A stretch of 64,000 bases of DNA from Lactuca virosa (lineage: Eukaryota; Streptophyta; Magnoliopsida; Asterales; Asteraceae): NCBI GenBank assembly GCA_928212115.1, contig CAKMRJ010003334.1, forward strand, positions 22,698,736 to 22,762,735. The letters are read 5' to 3'. This document shows, piece after piece, positions 39,001 through 49,843 of the stretch (its first letter is position 1; each line of letters opens with the position of its first letter). The position numbers and the translations under genes were made by a program. Under the pieces are notes generated by a model. That model had not been told where the DNA came from, did no database searches, and saw nothing but the letters and a program-made list of their open reading frames with translations.

Positions 39001-39826
39001 TAACTTTTCTTGCTTCAGACACGCAAGCATACATCGCTTCTGGGATCGATCCAATGAAGGAATACTTGGAAGGATCTGTGACAATGATCTTCGTGGTGTG
39101 AAAGGTTGCGATAGAGGAAAGAAGAGAGTCTGCCATGATTGGAACATGGAGACGATCCATTGCCCATTATGTAATAATGGACCAGTACCTACCACATGAA
39201 ATCTCTGAATGTCGTGATGAAAAAGACAAACTTTAAACCAGTTGTTGTCATATGACTGCCCCATAGTCCAAGGTAACCCCATGATACAGCCCATAAAGCA
39301 TAGTCATAAATGACTTGCTTGTTCCGTCTGATCCGGCGCTACGCTCTGAGAGTCCTTTGAAAAGAAGAGTGAAGAGGCCGTTCCATTGAGGTGGAAGGCA
39401 AGACATCTTGAATTTGGTAACTGTGGTTAGGGTTTCTGTGTACCCCATTTGGTAGAACATGGAGAACAGTTGACCAGTAGTAATCGAGTCGGGGTTTACC
39501 AGAGAGGGTTCATGAGCAAGACCAACTAGGGCACAGAAGTGATTCTTAGAGATGGAGGTCTTCTCGTTATGGATTTCAAAGTGAATTCGCTCAGCAGTCT
39601 TGTCATAATAAGCATTCGAATAGATGTCTGAGAGGCAAGACATAGGAACCACTTCCACTTTGGTAAGAGCAACAATAAGAGGTGAGTATTTCAGACATTC
39701 GACGATGTTCAGCATGTAGGAATCATGGAGAAAGGGTGTAAGATCAATGATGAGGTTTTGTTGGGGCTTGATGGTAAGAAGGGTGGAGTGAACGGAGGTA
39801 TCTTGAACTGAAGATGATTCTGCCAT

Positions 39827-41534
39827 TGACGAAGCTTGAGAAGAAGAAGATGAACAGTGAGAGAAATCGCCCTTTTTCTTTGAGAGAATTTGCAAGTAAT
39901 AAAAGAGTAAAGAGGAGCATTACAAATCCTTTTATAGGTAAGAGTAGGAGAGATAAATATCCGGCTGAAATCTTTGCTTTATTTGAAACCGTGCTGGATG
40001 TGATGGAATGAACAGTTGGCAGCCCCTATAATGACGCAGGAGAGAGAAACGGCGGTTCACTGTTACGCGTCTTTCCATATAAAGTGCCTTTTTCAATCGT
40101 CAAAACGCTTGGATAATTGCTGACTCATCCCAAAATATTATCCGAAACGTCAACCACATAATTCGCAAGAACCGTCATCAACTTTATCTGTATCAATCAC
40201 CACAACGCCTTGTAAAAACCAAGCTGTGAAAATCAACTTGATTGGAAAGAGAACCAGATGTTAGGAAAATCAAAGATTTTCGTGCATAGAGTGTGAATGA
40301 TAAAGAAATAAAGCAAACTTTTTATGGGTATTTGTGATGTCTTGTTAGACACAAAGCGACTGATTCCGGGCACGAATCTCTTCCTTCAAAGTCAAGAGAG
40401 ACTTCAAAGTGCTTGTGTGGTTTCCCGTTAAATAACGATCAAATACTTGTTAAGAAGTATTGAAATGCATCTTTTTAATTCAAGCTATAAAGGGTGGCTT
40501 TCGCTTCAATTCATGATTTCGGTACTTGATGTAAGACCGAAACTGAACGAAGTACTTGTGAGACGAATGTGGTCTGTTGAACAAGTAGGTGAGATATATG
40601 TATAAGTGGTTAGGAATTGAAATCTCAAAAATAAAACAAAACTGGACCTTTTGGGAAGAAACGTCTTGGTGTTAGACAATTTCATAAAGGTCTTGCATAA
40701 AAATGAAAAAGAGATTTCAACCGGTAACAAGCTAGATCTTGAATATTAAAATTCACCGTTAATTCCTTATGGGTATTGGATTGTGGGTCTCACTCAGCAC
40801 ATAGTGACACGAAACTAAGATCATTAACACAGATTTTTGTATAACCATAAACCTCAGTGGTAAATTCTGAGAGTCTCAAGGGTTACATAAGTGAGATGAA
40901 GTGTAATGAAGAATAATGATATAGGTGGTATAGTTAGCGAAAGTACCTCTGCTATAAAAGAAGGACCAAGAAGAAAACTCTAAACTCAATATGAGAAGAG
41001 TAAGGTAGCTCATGATTTAGAGTGAATGTAACAGCCTAGTTTGGGAAAACATGATTTGTATATATCATGTTACTAAGGCTTCACTCAAAATCTGTAGAGA
41101 CTTTAGGCAACATGCAGCAGCATGCATCTAGGGACACTTAACTAATTTATAGAAAACAGGTTATACTTGTTTGAGCTTCACCATCGAGAGTAACATTCAC
41201 ACAAAGGAAAGCATTAGATGAAAAAAAAAAAAATATAAGTAAAAATATTTTTGTATTTTGTGAAATTTTTTAATAAAACAAAAATAAAAATATTTTTGGA
41301 TTTTATGTAAATAAAAAAAATAAACAAATGAGTATTTAAAAGAGTGTACAAAAGAATACAATCAAAATTCCTTACTATGAAAAATAAGTGAACGAGTTCA
41401 GAAGGACTGAACCCGAAATAGATCGAGCGTTCGGTTCATTTCGGTTCTTGGTTTATCCAAATACGAAGTAGACTGAACCCGAAATAGATCGAGCGTTCGG
41501 TTCATTTCGGTTCGCTCTATTTTGCTTCTTACCA
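39827..41534 (-). other. Spacer between RNase H and the env-like ORF
   Basis: Apart from the ORFs on either side, I see no gene here. Near its pol side is a 66-bp-spaced direct repeat (41406 and 41472) of a 42-bp unit whose ends, 'gaacccgaaat' and 'atttcggttc', are themselves inverted repeats. Palindromic repeats in non-coding regions are a known Sirevirus trait. An A-rich tract lies at 41220-41330. Confidence 0.6.
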
Positions 41535-42104
41535 TTATTGAAGCGAAGACGATTTTGGTACTGATTCTGCTTCCATCATTCCTAGGCCTTGTAAGATTTT
41601 GTTAAAACTTACTTCAGGTAAAGCCTTATTGAATATATCTGCCAGTTGATCAGTTGTCCTTACGAAGTGAATCTCCACGTTACCATCTTCCACGTGATCT
41701 TTGATGAAGTGATACCTCAGTGCTATGTGTTTGGTCTTCGAGTGTTGCACTGGGTTATGACAAATCCTAATTGCACTTTCAGAGTCGCAATATAGTGGGA
41801 TTTTCTTCATGTTCAGCCCATAATCTCGAAGTTGACTTTGTATCCATACAACCTGAGATGTACATGAGGCGGCAGCAATGTATTCGGCTTCTGCCGTGGA
41901 GAGAGAAACACAGGTTTGTTTCTTTGATTGCCAGCTGACCAATTTATCATCAAGAAATTGGCATCCTCTAGTATTGCTTTTACGATCCAATCCACAACCA
42001 CCTAAGTCAGCATCTGAGAACGCTTGAACAAAGAAACCTGAGTTGGATGGATACCATAGACCGAGAGAGGAGGTTCGCTTCAGATAGCGAAAGATGTTTT
42101 TCAC
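41535..42104 (-). pseudogene. Copia RNase H domain
   Basis: This domain removes the RNA strand of the RNA-DNA hybrid during reverse transcription. The frame reads KNIFRYLKRTSSLGLWYP, then AFSDADLGGCGLDRKSNTRG with the family's Asp, WQSKKQTCVSLSTAEAEYIA with the Glu, then LYCDSESAIRICHNPVQHSK with the third acidic residue, and the C-terminal HFIKDHVEDGNVEIHFV...ADIFNKALP. It is complete to its stop at 41535 and is the end of pol. It is separated from the RT thumb upstream only by an in-frame TAA (42108-42110), so the two were one reading frame. Confidence 0.92.
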
Positions 42105-42107
42105 GGC

Positions 42108-43272
42108 TTATATATGAGGTTCTTGTGGGTTATCCTGGAATCGGGCACAGTAGCAAACTGAGAACATGATGTCAGGTCTGCTAGTTGTAAGATACATTAG
42201 AGACCCAATCATTTGTCGATAAAGCGTCATGTCAGCGGCTGGCTTCTCCAAAGAAAGTGTAAGCTTTGTCCCAAAAGCCATTGGAACTTTCACTTTGGAT
42301 TCTCCCATCATACCAAACTTAGCAAGCAATGTCTTTGTATATGCCTCCTGATTGATAAAAATGCCTTCGGGTCCCTGTCTAATATTTAAGCCAAGGAAAA
42401 AGTTAATTGGACCCATTGAGCTCATCTCAAATTTAGTTTCCATCAACTTCCTAAATTAAACTATTAAGCTGGGATTCGTGGAGCCGAAGATGATGTCATC
42501 AACGTAAATTTGGACTATCATAAGGTGGTTACCCTCTCTCTTACGAAAGAAGGTTGGGTCAACTGAACCTTGTTTAAATTTAGACATTTTTAAGAATCGA
42601 GTGAGAGTTTCATACCATGCTTTGGGAGCCTGCTTTAGGCCATATACCGCTTTGTCTAGGATGTAACAGTGGTCTGGATGCCTTTCGTTCACAAAACCTG
42701 GCGGTTGCTCAATATACACGGTTTCTTCAAGTTCTCCATTGAGAAATGCACACTTTACGTCCATTTGATAGACTTCAAAGTTTTTGTGTGCAGCATAAGC
42801 AAGAAAGATTCGAACAGACTCTAATCTTGCAATAGGAGTGAAGGTCTCTTCATAATCAATGCATTCCTCTTGGCAGTAGCCTTTTACAACCAACCGAGCC
42901 TTGTTACGAATCACATTCCCCTCCTTATCCATCTTATTTTCTGAATACCCACTTGAGACCGACAACCGAAGCATCTTTTGGTGTTGGAATTAGACGCCAT
43001 ACTTTATTTCTTTCAAACTCGTTCAGCTCATCTTGCATGGCTTGAACCCAATCAGAATGATCAAGAGCCAAATTCACAGTCTTCGGTTCAACTTTGGAGA
43101 CAAAAGAGTTGAACATGCAAAATTCTACTTGAGAGAATAGTGCAGCTTGTTTCGCTTTGATCTGTGATCGAGTTAATACCTTTTCTGAAGATTCCCCAAT
43201 GATTTGACTTTGAGGATGATCTTTGGTCCATTTAATGAGAGGAGGGTAATTTGGATCACAAGAGGGATCCAA
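42108..43272 (-). pseudogene. Copia reverse transcriptase
   Basis: Reverse transcriptase copies the element's RNA into DNA. The connection region (WVQAMQDELNEFERNKVW) is followed by KARLVVKGYCQEECIDYEET, the Asp-containing YQMDVKCAFLNG, GFVNERHPDHCYILDKAVYG, LKQAPKAWYETL and the catalytic YVDDIIFGS. The thumb reads GPINFFLGLNIRQ...YRQMIGSLMYLTTSRPDI. Catalytic aspartates are intact. Breaks are a frameshift near 42950 (between WVFRK and the next block), an in-frame TAA at 42456-42458 after the palm, another at 42108-42110, and one upstream at about 43273. The motif set and order are those of Ty1/Copia. Confidence 0.93.
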
Positions 43273-44499
43273 TTATGCATTAACTTCTTCTTCCAATTCT
43301 GATAGTGTCTCATCGTCATGGACATTTATATTCTCCCCCTCGAATGATGACTCTATTTCAATTTTTGGATCAGAATGTTTCTCTTCGTTTGGACTTTCGA
43401 TTGAGCTAGATGATTGAGACGTTGCATTCTCTCCCTAAAATGAAGGACCTTGATCCTTCGGTAGAAACGAACCCTCTCCCTGGACCGAAGGTCGGTCACC
43501 GGAAGGTTCGCTTAAGTCAGGCCTCTCGGTTGCCTTTGGTTGATCAGCAGCCATTTTCTGTGCAGCATCGTCAATGATTTGCTTCAGACTGTCGACTTTG
43601 TTATCTTTTGCCTTGGATTCAGAATCGATAGCTTTTTCAGGTTCATCGAAGAGAAGCATATATTGCTCAAAAAGGTTTGAAATAGGGGTTGTAACTTGAC
43701 TGGTCTTTGGAAAGATTTCCTGCATTGCACCTTCAGTTGTTTTCATCTTCTTGACATAGCTATCGTCAAAAGTGACATAGTATGTCTCTTCAATCTTCTT
43801 AGAGCGCTTGTTCAGAACTCTATATGCCTTCGAGTGCAAGGAGTAGCTCAAAAATATTCCTTCATCAGCCTTAGCATCAAACTTGTTTCAATTTTCTTTT
43901 GAGTTGAAGACGAAGCATCTTGAACCGAACACATGAAAGAATTTCACATTTGGCTTGCGATTGTTCAAGATCTCGTAAGGAGTAATAGAGAATCGCTTGT
44001 TTAGATATTATTTGTTCTGAGTGTAACAAGCAGCAGCAACAGCATCAGCCCAGAAATATAGAGGCAAGGAAGAGAAGCTTAGCATAGTTCGAGCTGCTTC
44101 GCACAGAGATCGGTTTCGCCTTTCGACGATTCCATTCTGCTGTGGAGTGTATGGAGCCGAGAAATTATGAGTCGTTCCCTTCTCAGCTAGAAAATCTTCG
44201 AAACCCTTGTTCTTGAATTCCAAGCCATTGTCACTTCTTACGTTACGAACCACTTTCCTCAGTTGAATCTCTATTTGCTTTATAAAAAGTTTGAGCTTAG
44301 GAGTAGCCTCTGATTTTTGCTTCAAGAAAAACACCCATGTAAAGCGAGAGAAGCCGTCGACGATAACCAGAATGTACTTGTTCCCACCAATGCTTTCAAT
44401 AGAGGAGGGACCACATAGATCGATATGCAACAGCTCCAATGGTTCGATCACCTTTGTGTTGATAATAGAAGGATGACTTTGTCTACTTTGCTTTCCCAT
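43273..44499 (-). pseudogene. Copia integrase with C-terminal extension
   Basis: Integrase inserts the cDNA into the host genome. The catalytic core is visible with D in LLHIDLCGPS, D in NVRSDNGLEF and E in GIVERRNRS (the DDE triad), on the - strand 44499-44008. In-frame stops follow near 44005 and 43890. The C-terminal region (SLHSKAYRVLNKRSKKIEET..., 43851-43435) leads into an acidic, Pro/Ser-rich linker up to an in-frame TAG at 43435, and beyond to about 43273. The upstream zinc-binding HHCC part lies at the frameshift near 44520, where the reading changes from the protease ORF. Confidence 0.9.
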
Positions 44500-45056
44500 T
44501 TTACAAGCTGCACATTGATTTTCTTGTCGAATTTGAGAACTGGAAGACCTCGAACATGATCTCCTAAAACCAGCTTGTTGATATCCTTGAAATTAAGATA
44601 AGAGAGTCTTCGATGCCATAACCAGCTTTCGTCTGAGTGAGCCTTCGTTAGTAAGCAAACTGCTGGTTTCCCTCGAATTGGATTGAGGTTCAAAGGGTAC
44701 ATTTCCCCCTTTCGCTTCGATTTCAACAGAATGTTATTTAACTTCTTTTTGACTATCTCTGAGCCTTCATCATCAAACGATACCTTTAGTCCGGTCCCAA
44801 CTACCAGCTGTGATACACTAATAAGGTTGTGTTGCAGTCCTTCAACATATGCGACCTTTCTTATTGAGAAATCACCATTCGTAATCATTCCATAGCCTTT
44901 GATAGTTCCAAACGAATTGTTGTCGTACTTCACAATTCCACCATCCTTAAGAGACCGAAATTCTCTCAGTTCTTCCTTTCGCCCTGTCATGTGACGCGAG
45001 CAGCCACTATCAATATACCATTCTTCGTCAAACTGCTCGTCACGCAAAACCTGCAA
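44448..45056 (-). pseudogene. Copia protease and GAG-pre-integrase domain
   Basis: The aspartic protease would cut the polyprotein. Its active-site motif DSGCSRHMTG follows EEWYIDS near residue 16. The GAG-pre-integrase region ends with ESWLWHRRLSYLNFKDINKLV. The frame drifts out of phase near 44520, just before the integrase zinc-finger CxxC. The start is not a true initiation site, since pol is normally expressed as a continuation of gag. Between gag's stop (45465) and here about 400 bp of reading frame is disrupted, including an A/T-rich stretch, with the block KGSQVPKKLWVPKSA in one frame. Confidence 0.88.
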
Positions 45057-45464
45057 AATATTAAGCAGATTTAGGAACCCAAAGTTTCTTGGGTACTTGT
45101 GAGCCTTTTACAGGACAGGGAATAGTTAGAGAAAAATCAACCAAATAAGTTCTTTTAATTAGAGTTGGTTCATCCTTTCTTTTTATTATAAAAACATTAA
45201 CTTTGTTTGGCTTAGATTCAATAGACATAGGGATTGAGATTTTGACGTCTGCATTCTTTTGGATCTCTTTCGGGTATTTATTATCTTCTGGAAAGAGCTT
45301 TCCTTTCCCTTTAAATCTTTTGAAGGACGGGAATTAGAATGAGAATGAGAAGAATAGGGTTTAGAGGCGATATTGGATCGATGATTATTACTCTTCCTTG
45401 GTTGAGAACGGGAACACTCTTCTCTTCTATTCGTCTGATTGGACTTGGAACCGAACCCATCCTT

Positions 45465-48359
45465 TCAGTTGTTATTGTGTTGAGGACCGAACCCATTCTT
45501 TCGGTTGCTTACACTCTGAGGACCGAAACTCTCTTTTTGGTTCCTTACCTCCCGTGGACCGAAGCTTTCCTTTCGGTTCCTTTCATTCCAAGGACTGAAA
45601 CCTTCCATTCGGTTACTTCTTGATTCTCCTCGTGACTTACGCGTCCTTTCATACCTTACGTAATGAGGATTTTGAGATTTCCAAAACTGTTTTCTTTCTG
45701 AGAGATTCTTTTTGTATCTCAGATTTCGTTGGTGCTTTCGTTCTACCACCTGTTTTGGATTTTTATGAATGTTGGCCCTTTTCTTTGGAACTTGAGCATG
45801 GCTTTCACTCTTTGACGAAGATGTCTCACTGGAAGTTATCACTGGTTCGCCCAAAGATGTTTTGGTGCCACTTGTGCTTGGCACATCATATCTTGCAGGC
45901 TCATTAAGTGGTTCCGGCACGTACCTACCCTTCACTCTCCATGAGGTTTTCTGAGATAGACCTTTTGTTTCGTCAGCGTTATCTATTGGTGCTGACCAGA
46001 AGAACTCTTCACATCCGGCTGCATTATCTTCTTCTACCATAGCTGTCAGTTCTGCTGTTTGTTGAGGAGTGATTCCTTGAACTGTGTAGACCTGATTTGG
46101 AGTGGTTTGAACCTTTTGATACACCACAGCTTTTGCCTTGAGAATTTTGGTCTTGTCTGTCGATGAGCGAGCAAACTCAACAGAGTTTTCAGAAATCAGA
46201 TTTTTGCGAGTTTCAGGTTCGCTTTTGACAAATTTTGAACAGTCAACCACATCCTCCACAGAGATTTCACTCATGTCATCATCCTCATTAAGTTCAGATG
46301 CATTTTCAACATCAATTTTATTTTCTGAACTTAGTTTGGCATTCAATGAGTCAAATTTCTGTACAGTTTCAGTTCTTAACCTCAATCTATCATTTTCATC
46401 TAATAGATTTTTGAGCATGTCCTTATGGTCTTTGGACTTTATGTAGGACTCTATTTTGTCAAGACCAATTTTGTAGGCAGGAGAGACTTCGTCAGAAGAT
46501 ACAACATTTTCACAGTTGTAAGCTTCGACATCGACTTCATCCTCCTTTAACTCAAGGAAGGGTAAAATCATGCGATGTATCTTCTTTCCTATTTCACAAT
46601 CAAGATGCAATTGAGTGATATTAAAATAAAGTATTTTAGCAATTAAACAAAAAACATTTCGCTGTTTTAAAAGCTTAAGATTGTCTCGTTGCAAATAGAT
46701 TGATTCATCCTTAGACCTAATTAACTCTTTCTCCTTCTGCTCAATCCACATCCTCCTCTCCTCACTCTTCGACGATATCCTGCTAATTTGATCAGTCAGG
46801 TTAGAGTTTGTGACACGAGTTTGGGTAAGACTACTACTTATACTAGAAAATTTAGATTTTAAGCTATTCAGTTCTTTTTCATAGTTAGTAACAGGTATTT
46901 TAAGAGAATCAAGAATATTTTGTACCTTCTTGATCAACTCATCACATTCGTTGATCTGTGTACTGACAAGTTTGGCAGCAAAACACCTGTCCTCTCGCTC
47001 CTTCTCATCTTCCAGCCCACCATCTGTTGTATATCCTCTCATCTGAGATATTCCTTCTGTCACCATTAAACACCTTCCTGCAGCATGTTCTTCTTTCACC
47101 AGCATCGCCTTGCCATGAGTAGGTTTTCTTACTTCTTCGTCCTCCGAATCCGTGGACCACACTTCCACTCCACCGAATTCATCATTGTTACCTGTATCCT
47201 GTACAATTAAAGCATTCATGGTTTTATTGTTAGCAGTTGATTTTCTTTTCCTGATTTCTTCCAATTTTTTCAAGAGGTTCGCTTCCTCATCTTCCTCATT
47301 AATCTTTTCTGCCTTTTTCTTTAGCATGCAGTCCTTGGCGAAATGATTCTTGCCTCCACAATAATGGCAATCAAATCCAGAGTCACCACCATTATTTACC
47401 TCTTTCTTGGATTCTTCTAACTTCAAACCTGTCTTCGGTTCATCCTTCACTTTTTCAGAACTGTAACTTCCCTGCCAGTTTCGGTTCTTGTTGGCTGGGA
47501 ACTTTCTTTTGATGAACTTTCTAGGGTTGGAAACCATCAGGGCATACTCTTCACCGGTTAGATCATAGTCAGCAAAATCCAATTCTTCTTCTTCAACAAC
47601 ACTTTTCCCTTTTGAAACAAGAGCTAACGAACCCAAACTAGAAACCACATTTGTTTCCTTTGAAACTGCACTCTCATGGGACTTCATAATTCCTACCAGT
47701 TTCGCTAAAGAGTATGATTTAAACTGTTCGTGTGCCTTTACTGTAGACACAACTGCCATCCATTCGGATCTAAGACCGTTCATGAAGGTAACCTTCTTTT
47801 CAATAACCTTCCTTTCGATCCCGTGCTTTATCATCTTACTTAAAAGATGATTAAACCTATCAAAAGCCTGAACGAGTTTCTCTTCGGGCTTCTGTTTGAA
47901 ATCACCAAATTCAGAAAGCAGTAAGGTTTGAATTGAATGTTCCAGCTCTTCATCAGTAGAATATAATTCTTTCAACCTATCCCATATCTCTTTTGCTGTA
48001 GCGCATGAACTCACCAATCGAAATGTGTCTGATTGTAAAGCAAACCTAATCATTCTCAAGGCTTTGATGTTGCATTAAAACTTCTCCTTCTCGTCTTGAG
48101 GAATATCTTTCACATCATTCATGAGCTGATTGTACTCCTTTTGAGTTTTAACAATCCTTGAAGTGCTTGAGTGAGCGAACGGACCAGCTGTGATTGCTTC
48201 CCAGATCAAGTACCCATTATCTTCTGAGCCGATCACGTAATCTTCGAAGTGGTGCATCCAAACTTCATAATCCTAAGTATATAAGATTGGAATCCTTGTA
48301 GTCGATCCAATACTTTTAGAGATGTTGATTGAATTAGTTTGTGAATCGTCCAAAGACAT
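45465..48359 (-). pseudogene. Copia (Sirevirus-type) gag, very long, two in-frame stops
   Basis: Gag packages the element's RNA. The likely start is the ATG at 48359 (MSLDDSQTN...). The frame crosses a TAG near 48273 and a TAA at 48075-48077, then stays open for 864 codons. The first third is a UBN2-type gag domain (EIWDRLKELYSTDEELEHS, FGDFKQKPEEKLVQAFDRFN). A single CCHC zinc knuckle follows (CHYCGGKNHFAKDC). The long C-terminal half is Lys/Glu-rich and coiled-coil-like, and ends in Arg/Asn-rich repeats of the type (S)FGP-x4-NRK(N/E) near the stop. About 965 codons in all is long for a Copia gag. It sits just inside the primer-binding site. Confidence 0.88.
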
Positions 48360-48534
48360 TGTGATGATCTTTGATCGATAACCTGTTTAAGATCAGACTT
48401 GTAATTTATCGTTAGAGTTAGATCGACAATTAATGAGATACGTCAATATGGAATGACGGCTCAATTAATATCAATCAATGCGGAAAAACCCTAATAATTT
48501 CTTCAACATAAGAGATGTGTATGAATTACACAGC

Positions 48535-48552
48535 CTCCTGCTCTGATACCAA
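48535..48552 (-). other. Primer-binding site of the Copia element
   Basis: On the - strand TTGGTATCAGAGCAGGAG starts one base after the 5' LTR. It includes the complement of the initiator tRNA-Met end (TGGTATCAGAGC). Confidence 0.88.
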
Positions 48553-48553
48553 T

Positions 48554-48907
48554 TGATGAGAATTAATCTCTAGATCGTTTAGATCTTTCACAGGTATGTT
48601 AACAAAGAGCAAACAAATCAATCACAAAAACAATTAAGAACACAAAACAGAACCAATATGGAGCTTATGATTCAAATATAGTCACGCCTCAGCAGAGCTC
48701 GATGAAGAACTTCCACTGTATAGGCGAGCTAGGGTTTACAATATGAATCAAAAGGAAATTATTAAAAGCGTTAACCTACTAAGGATGCATGCATGCACCT
48801 TAAATACTAAAACCCTAGATTAAAATAATGCACGATTGGACAGGCCCAAACCGGCTACAAAACTGGGCTAAGGACCGAGCCCATGACGCAACACTATAAC
48901 CCCAGCA
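48554..48907 (-). repeat. 5' LTR of the Copia element (354 bp)
   Basis: In - orientation it begins TGCTGGGGTTATAG and ends CTCATCA. It matches the split LTR at 31175-34336 with 8 differences counted by eye. Confidence 0.92.
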
Positions 48908-49521
48908 GAATGTATACGCAAGGGTGGTACATAATCAAGGTTCTACAGGTTTAGAATTGATGATTCTGCTTTAACTTCTTTTCCTTGTTTGGATGTGAAC
49001 TTAGAGAAGAATCATTTATTTGACTACTTTTTCAGTCTTAATTATATACGACTCGTATACCCGAGACTGTGATTGATGAACCAGGTATGAGTTCTACTAC
49101 GAACTTCAGGACGGAGACTGCCCAAGACTGCGAGTGATCGTGCTTCCGTGAGAATAAACTTAGAAGTACCTATCTTTTTCCTTAATTCATAAGTAATCAT
49201 ACTTTCTTTTAGATCTTCACGACATCTAATCCACCCTAAGGTTTTGACGTCATAATCAGTATGAGTTAGTTGAGTCTACATCGAGCCGACATCATGTGCT
49301 TTGAGAAAGTAGTTCGTCCTAACCTCCCTAAACAACGAAACTCTAGTTATTTACAACGACGAATCAAGTACGAACCTTCTCACCATTTCGTGTATGCAAG
49401 CTCAGAAGTGCTTACGAAAGTAATGGCATACAATCCTTGCACACATCATCGATACGAGCCAAGAAGTGAAAGGCATTCAGAACATTCCAGAAGTACGCGA
49501 CTTTTCCACCACAGCGCCAAG
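48908..49521 (+). other. Gypsy internal sequence after the Copia insertion
   Basis: It begins with the second GAATG. An open frame from 49270 runs into the RT remnant, but its first 84 codons show no domain. Diverged similarity to the leader at about 29090-29230 is visible near 48950-49020. Confidence 0.5.
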
Positions 49522-49793
49522 TCGAGTTTCAGAATCGACTTAGTTCCAGGAGCTACCCCAGTAGCCAAATCGCCTTATCGTCTAGCTCCAGCTGAGATAC
49601 ATAAACTTTCCAGTAAGCTTAACGAGTTTCTTAGGAAGGTTTATCACCCCAGTGAAGGCAGACAAAAGAAACAAAGTCGTACCCCGATAGTGAAAGGTTC
49701 GCTGGAATGTCATTCGAGGACCTGAATACACTTGGGAGCACGAAGATCAGATGAAACAAAAGTACCCGCACCTCTTTCCCTAATCCACAAATA
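49522..49793 (+). pseudogene. Gypsy pol remnant: RT N-terminal edge joined to integrase/chromodomain C-terminus
   Basis: The segment 49522-49638 encodes SSFRIDLVPGATPVAKSPYR and LAPAEIHKLSSKLNEFL, the conserved lead-in to Ty3/Gypsy reverse transcriptase. Directly after it, 49640-49793 encodes KQSRTPIVK and, one frame over, VRWNVIRGPEYTWEHEDQ... up to a TAA, the conserved tail of chromovirus integrase. The palm, RNase H and integrase core (well over 2 kb in a complete element) are gone between the two, so this is an internal deletion with a 1-nt frameshift near 49697. The order and strand agree with the gag fragment at 29998. Confidence 0.85.
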
Positions 49794-49833
49794 TTTACCT
49801 TACATTTAATTTCGGGACGAAATTCCCTCTAAC

Positions 49834-49843
49834 GGGGGGATGA
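49834..49843 (+). other. Polypurine tract of the Gypsy element
   Basis: 'ggggggatga' lies immediately before the 3' LTR, following 'tttcgggacgaaattccct', as in other plant chromoviruses. Confidence 0.8.

Larger units (their letters stand above)
34375..39826 (-). pseudogene. Sirevirus env-like ORF (broken, split by a solo LTR)
   Basis: This long third ORF lies downstream of RNase H, in the position of the env-like ORF of Sireviruses; its function is unknown and no role in cell entry has been shown. The start is the ATG at 39826, opening MAESSSVQDT. The N-terminal part has a compact domain (to about 39248) that I relate to the plant 'putative transposon protein' family. Next comes a lysine/proline-rich and then acidic serine-rich segment (about 38600-38950; SSSDSDSEYVPP, SESDSESSEDEG). 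A coiled coil follows (about 37560-38040) with heptad-like repeats and many E, K and L. The C-terminal domain is at 36700-37086 and, after the insertion, 34375-34764. At least three frameshifts (near 39270, 39150 and 38530), a stop near 38285 and the 1.9-kb solo LTR at 34770-36693 interrupt it. No convincing signal peptide or transmembrane segment is seen in the main frames. Confidence 0.7.
31175..48907 (-). mobile_element. Ty1/Copia retrotransposon, Sirevirus-like, with env-like ORF
   Basis: The element lies on the - strand and is flanked by GAATG (31170-31174 and 48908-48912). Its LTRs are 354 bp: 48554-48907 is the 5' LTR, and 31175-31460 joined to 34269-34336 is the 3' LTR, split by a solo LTR. 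I count 8 differences between them by eye. The order in element direction is LTR, tRNA-Met primer-binding site, gag (UBN2 type), protease/GAG-pre-integrase, integrase, RT, RNase H, a spacer of about 1.7 kb, a long env-like ORF, purine tract, LTR. Copia gene order plus an extra long ORF after RNase H is the Sirevirus layout (SIRE1 and relatives). Every gene is interrupted by stops or frameshifts, so the copy is inactive. Confidence 0.88.
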
